The notes beneath the pieces are model-generated. The model worked only from the letters and a program-made list of their open reading frames with translations, searched no databases and was not told the DNA's origin. The position numbers were made by a program, and so were the translations under genes. A DNA stretch of 7,550 nt, from the NCBI GenBank assembly GCA_024699575.1, contig JAILPF010000528.1, positions 1 through 7,550 of the forward strand, given 5' to 3'. Shown here in pieces: positions 5,945 through 7,550 of this stretch; position 1 is the stretch's first letter; each line of letters begins with the position of its first letter. The DNA is from Acetatifactor sp. (lineage in GTDB: Bacteria; Bacillota; Clostridia; Lachnospirales; Lachnospiraceae).

Positions 5945-6628
5945 TCAATGTTTTTCGCGATCCAGACGTATCTGTCTGATGATCGCTTTTTTCTGATTAT
6001 CGATATGAATCTTTGCTTCTCTGGATGCAGTCTCCTGGTCCTTGTTTACAATGCTTTCATAGATAATGCGATGCTCTTCCACCAGATTCTGATGCTGACT
6101 TGCATCCTTAATATATTCAAATCGATAGCGGTACATTTGCTCAGCCAGATTATTGACAAGCTGAACCAGTCTTTCGTTACCGGTAGCGTGTACAATAATA
6201 TCATGCAGTGCCACATCTGCCTGCGCAATTTTTCTGGTATCCTTTGTTTTTACTGCCTCCTCAAAGGCAATACAAGCCTTCTTAAGCTCTTCCAGTTCCT
6301 CCGGTGTAATTCGTTCGCAGGCAAGTTCAACGCACAACGCATCCAAGGCTCTGCGCACCTCCAGCACATCATTCATACTCTTTTCCGTAATCTGAGCAAC
6401 TTCCGCGCCTCTGCGTGGAATCATGGTAACCAGTCCTTCCAGCTCCAGCTTACGGATAGCTTCTCTGATGGGAGTTCTGCTTACTCCCAGCTTATTTGCC
6501 AGATGGATTTCCATCAGACGCTCACCTGGTTTTAATTCTCCGGTAAGAATTGCCTGACGTAAGGTTTTAAACACCACATCGCGCAAGGGAAGAAATTCGT
6601 CCATACTTACCTGCATATTATCCTGCAT
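5945..6628 (-). CDS. GntR-family transcriptional regulator, FadR/FCD subfamily
   Basis: DNA-binding regulator of 227 residues. The winged helix-turn-helix spans about residues 13-80, with the recognition region LGVSRTPIREAIRKLELEGLV at 48-68 and the wing IPRRGAEV at 70-77. The FCD ligand domain spans about 84-212, beginning VLEVRRALD. All four residues that bind metal in many FCD domains can be placed: Asp138 and His142 in DVALH, His186 in EEHRIIY, and His208 in KIHIDN. The ligand is therefore probably a small carboxylate bound through a metal; its identity cannot be read from the sequence. The start at 6628 follows AGAGGTG at long spacing. In-frame ATGs at 6616 and 6604 are alternatives. It lies 15 bases after ispE, in the same operon. 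Its targets are unknown, and its own operon is a plausible one. Confidence 0.93.
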   Translation of the reverse strand: MQDNMQVSMDEFLPLRDVVFKTLRQAILTGELKPGERLMEIHLANKLGVSRTPIREAIRKLELEGLVTMIPRRGAEVAQITEKSMNDVLEVRRALDALCVELACERITPEELEELKKACIAFEEAVKTKDTRKIAQADVALHDIIVHATGNERLVQLVNNLAEQMYRYRFEYIKDASQHQNLVEEHRIIYESIVNKDQETASREAKIHIDNQKKAIIRQIRLDREKH

Positions 6629-6643
6629 TTTTTCTTTTCACCT

Positions 6644-7507
6644 CTACTCATTTTCCGACACGAAATCTGTCAAAAAAATCTGCTTTACCAGTTTCTTTTG
6701 TACGATATCTTCAAAGGCATTCCGAGCCTTTGTCTTATCCGTAAAAATACCAAAAACCGTGGGACCGCTTCCACTCATCAGACTGCCTGACGCACCGCTT
6801 TCGAGCATCAATTGTTTCAATTCTCCGATGATGGGATATGCATTTTCCGTCACTGTCTCCAGCACATTGCCCAGTCGACTCGCCACTCCTTCCAAGTTGT
6901 CTGAGCGAATTGCAGCAATCATACCGTCTATATCCGGGTGGTTTAGTATCGGTTCAGCATCCAGATGCTCATATACATATTTGGTGGAAACGTTAATGTC
7001 CGGTTTGGCCACAAGCAGATAACACTGTGGCGCGGCCGGAAGTCCGGTTAACTTCTCACCGATTCCTTCCGCAAGAGCTGTCCCTCCCATCAGACAATAT
7101 GGTACATCCGCTCCGATTTTTACACCGATTTTTTGAAGTTCTTCCAGGGTACAGCCAAGTCCATACAGCTCGTTTACTCCCTTTAAGGTAGCAGCTGCAT
7201 CTGTACTTCCGCCAGCCATACCGGCGGCAATCGGAATGTGTTTCTCCAGATGAATGCGAACCCCGCCTTTGACTTTGTAAGTATCCATCAAAAGCTTTGC
7301 TGCCTTGTAGATCAAATTATCCTCGCCAACAGGCAGTTCTCCGCTATCCGTGGAAATGGTAATATCACTTTCCGTCTTTTCAAAAGTAAGTACATCATAT
7401 ATCCCAACCGTCTGCATAATCATCTTTACTTCATGATACCCGTTGGGCAAGGTTCCTATTACATCCAGTCCCAAATTTATTTTTGCATATGCTTTTTTTT
7501 CCGGCAT
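6644..7507 (-). CDS. ispE: 4-diphosphocytidyl-2-C-methyl-D-erythritol kinase (MEP pathway)
   Basis: Cytoplasmic GHMP-family kinase that phosphorylates CDP-methylerythritol at the 2-position, the fourth step of the non-mevalonate isoprenoid pathway, which supplies undecaprenyl phosphate for wall synthesis. The 287-residue length is normal. AYAKINLGLDV at 6-16 contains the active-site Lys9, and NGYHEV at 22-27 helps bind substrate. The glycine-rich ATP loop is PIAAGMAGGSTDAA at 92-105. GADVPYCLMGGTA at 132-144 carries catalytic Asp134, and the third GHMP motif is SLMSGSGPTVFG at 242-253. The start at 7507 follows AAGGAAG at good spacing. It is the first gene of the visible block, but only 43 bases upstream are in the window, so its promoter cannot be judged. 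The GntR gene follows 15 bases later. Confidence 0.97.
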   Translation of the reverse strand: MPEKKAYAKINLGLDVIGTLPNGYHEVKMIMQTVGIYDVLTFEKTESDITISTDSGELPVGEDNLIYKAAKLLMDTYKVKGGVRIHLEKHIPIAAGMAGGSTDAAATLKGVNELYGLGCTLEELQKIGVKIGADVPYCLMGGTALAEGIGEKLTGLPAAPQCYLLVAKPDINVSTKYVYEHLDAEPILNHPDIDGMIAAIRSDNLEGVASRLGNVLETVTENAYPIIGELKQLMLESGASGSLMSGSGPTVFGIFTDKTKARNAFEDIVQKKLVKQIFLTDFVSENE

Positions 7508-7550
7508 TTTTCTTCCTTTTTCGCTTTAACACTTTAAATTGTTCTTCTAT

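Noticed and set aside
5897..6535. Long plus-strand open frame opposite the GntR gene, with a TATAAT at 5893-5898
   Set aside because: Its ATG overlaps the TATAAT itself, no -35 lies at proper spacing, and the product is a hydrophobic shadow of the conserved GntR coding strand.
1..7550. Mobile element, CRISPR array, tRNA or riboswitch
   Set aside because: No repeated spacer pattern, transposase or integrase motif, cloverleaf or recognisable leader was seen on either strand by eye.

Overview
The window looks like chromosomal core sequence from a low-to-moderate GC Gram-positive anaerobe of the Clostridia, most likely Lachnospiraceae. The reasons are purine-rich Shine-Dalgarno sites before nearly every gene, a CwlO/PcsB-type coiled-coil NlpC/P60 hydrolase, a lipoprotein built like a trigger factor, an MEP-pathway ispE gene, and the mix of murI, DUF1934 and GntR/FCD proteins. 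The taxonomic placement is inference from gene content; the window has no rRNA or marker that fixes it.

The layout has three transcription blocks. The left block runs on the minus strand from a promoter near 3713-3741. It holds a trigger-factor-like PPIase lipoprotein (3672 to 2608), asparaginyl-tRNA synthetase (2591 to 1200) and a secreted NlpC/P60 peptidoglycan hydrolase that is cut by the left window edge. The middle block is one plus-strand gene (3827-4303) for an uncharacterised single-pass membrane protein, with its own promoter, a 5' hairpin and a strong terminator. The right block, also on the minus strand, reads ispE, a GntR/FCD regulator, a small one-helix protein, murI and a DUF1934 protein, and ends at the same stem-loop (4305-4349), which lies between the two convergent genes.

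Several genes serve the cell envelope. IspE makes isoprenoid precursor for the undecaprenyl carrier, MurI makes D-glutamate for the peptidoglycan stem peptide, and the NlpC/P60 protein probably cuts that peptide. The PPIase lipoprotein probably folds exported proteins. AsnRS is the exception, a translation enzyme placed between two exported-protein genes. No stretch of more than 300 bases lacks a gene; the longest non-coding gap is the divergent promoter region at 3673-3826.

I found no CRISPR array, mobile element, tRNA, rRNA, T-box or other recognisable riboswitch. Nothing here is clearly a new multi-gene system. The best leads are a perfect 10-bp inverted repeat over the left operon's promoter, the unknown membrane protein beside it, the lipoprotein trigger-factor architecture, and the GntR regulator and small membrane protein embedded between ispE and murI.
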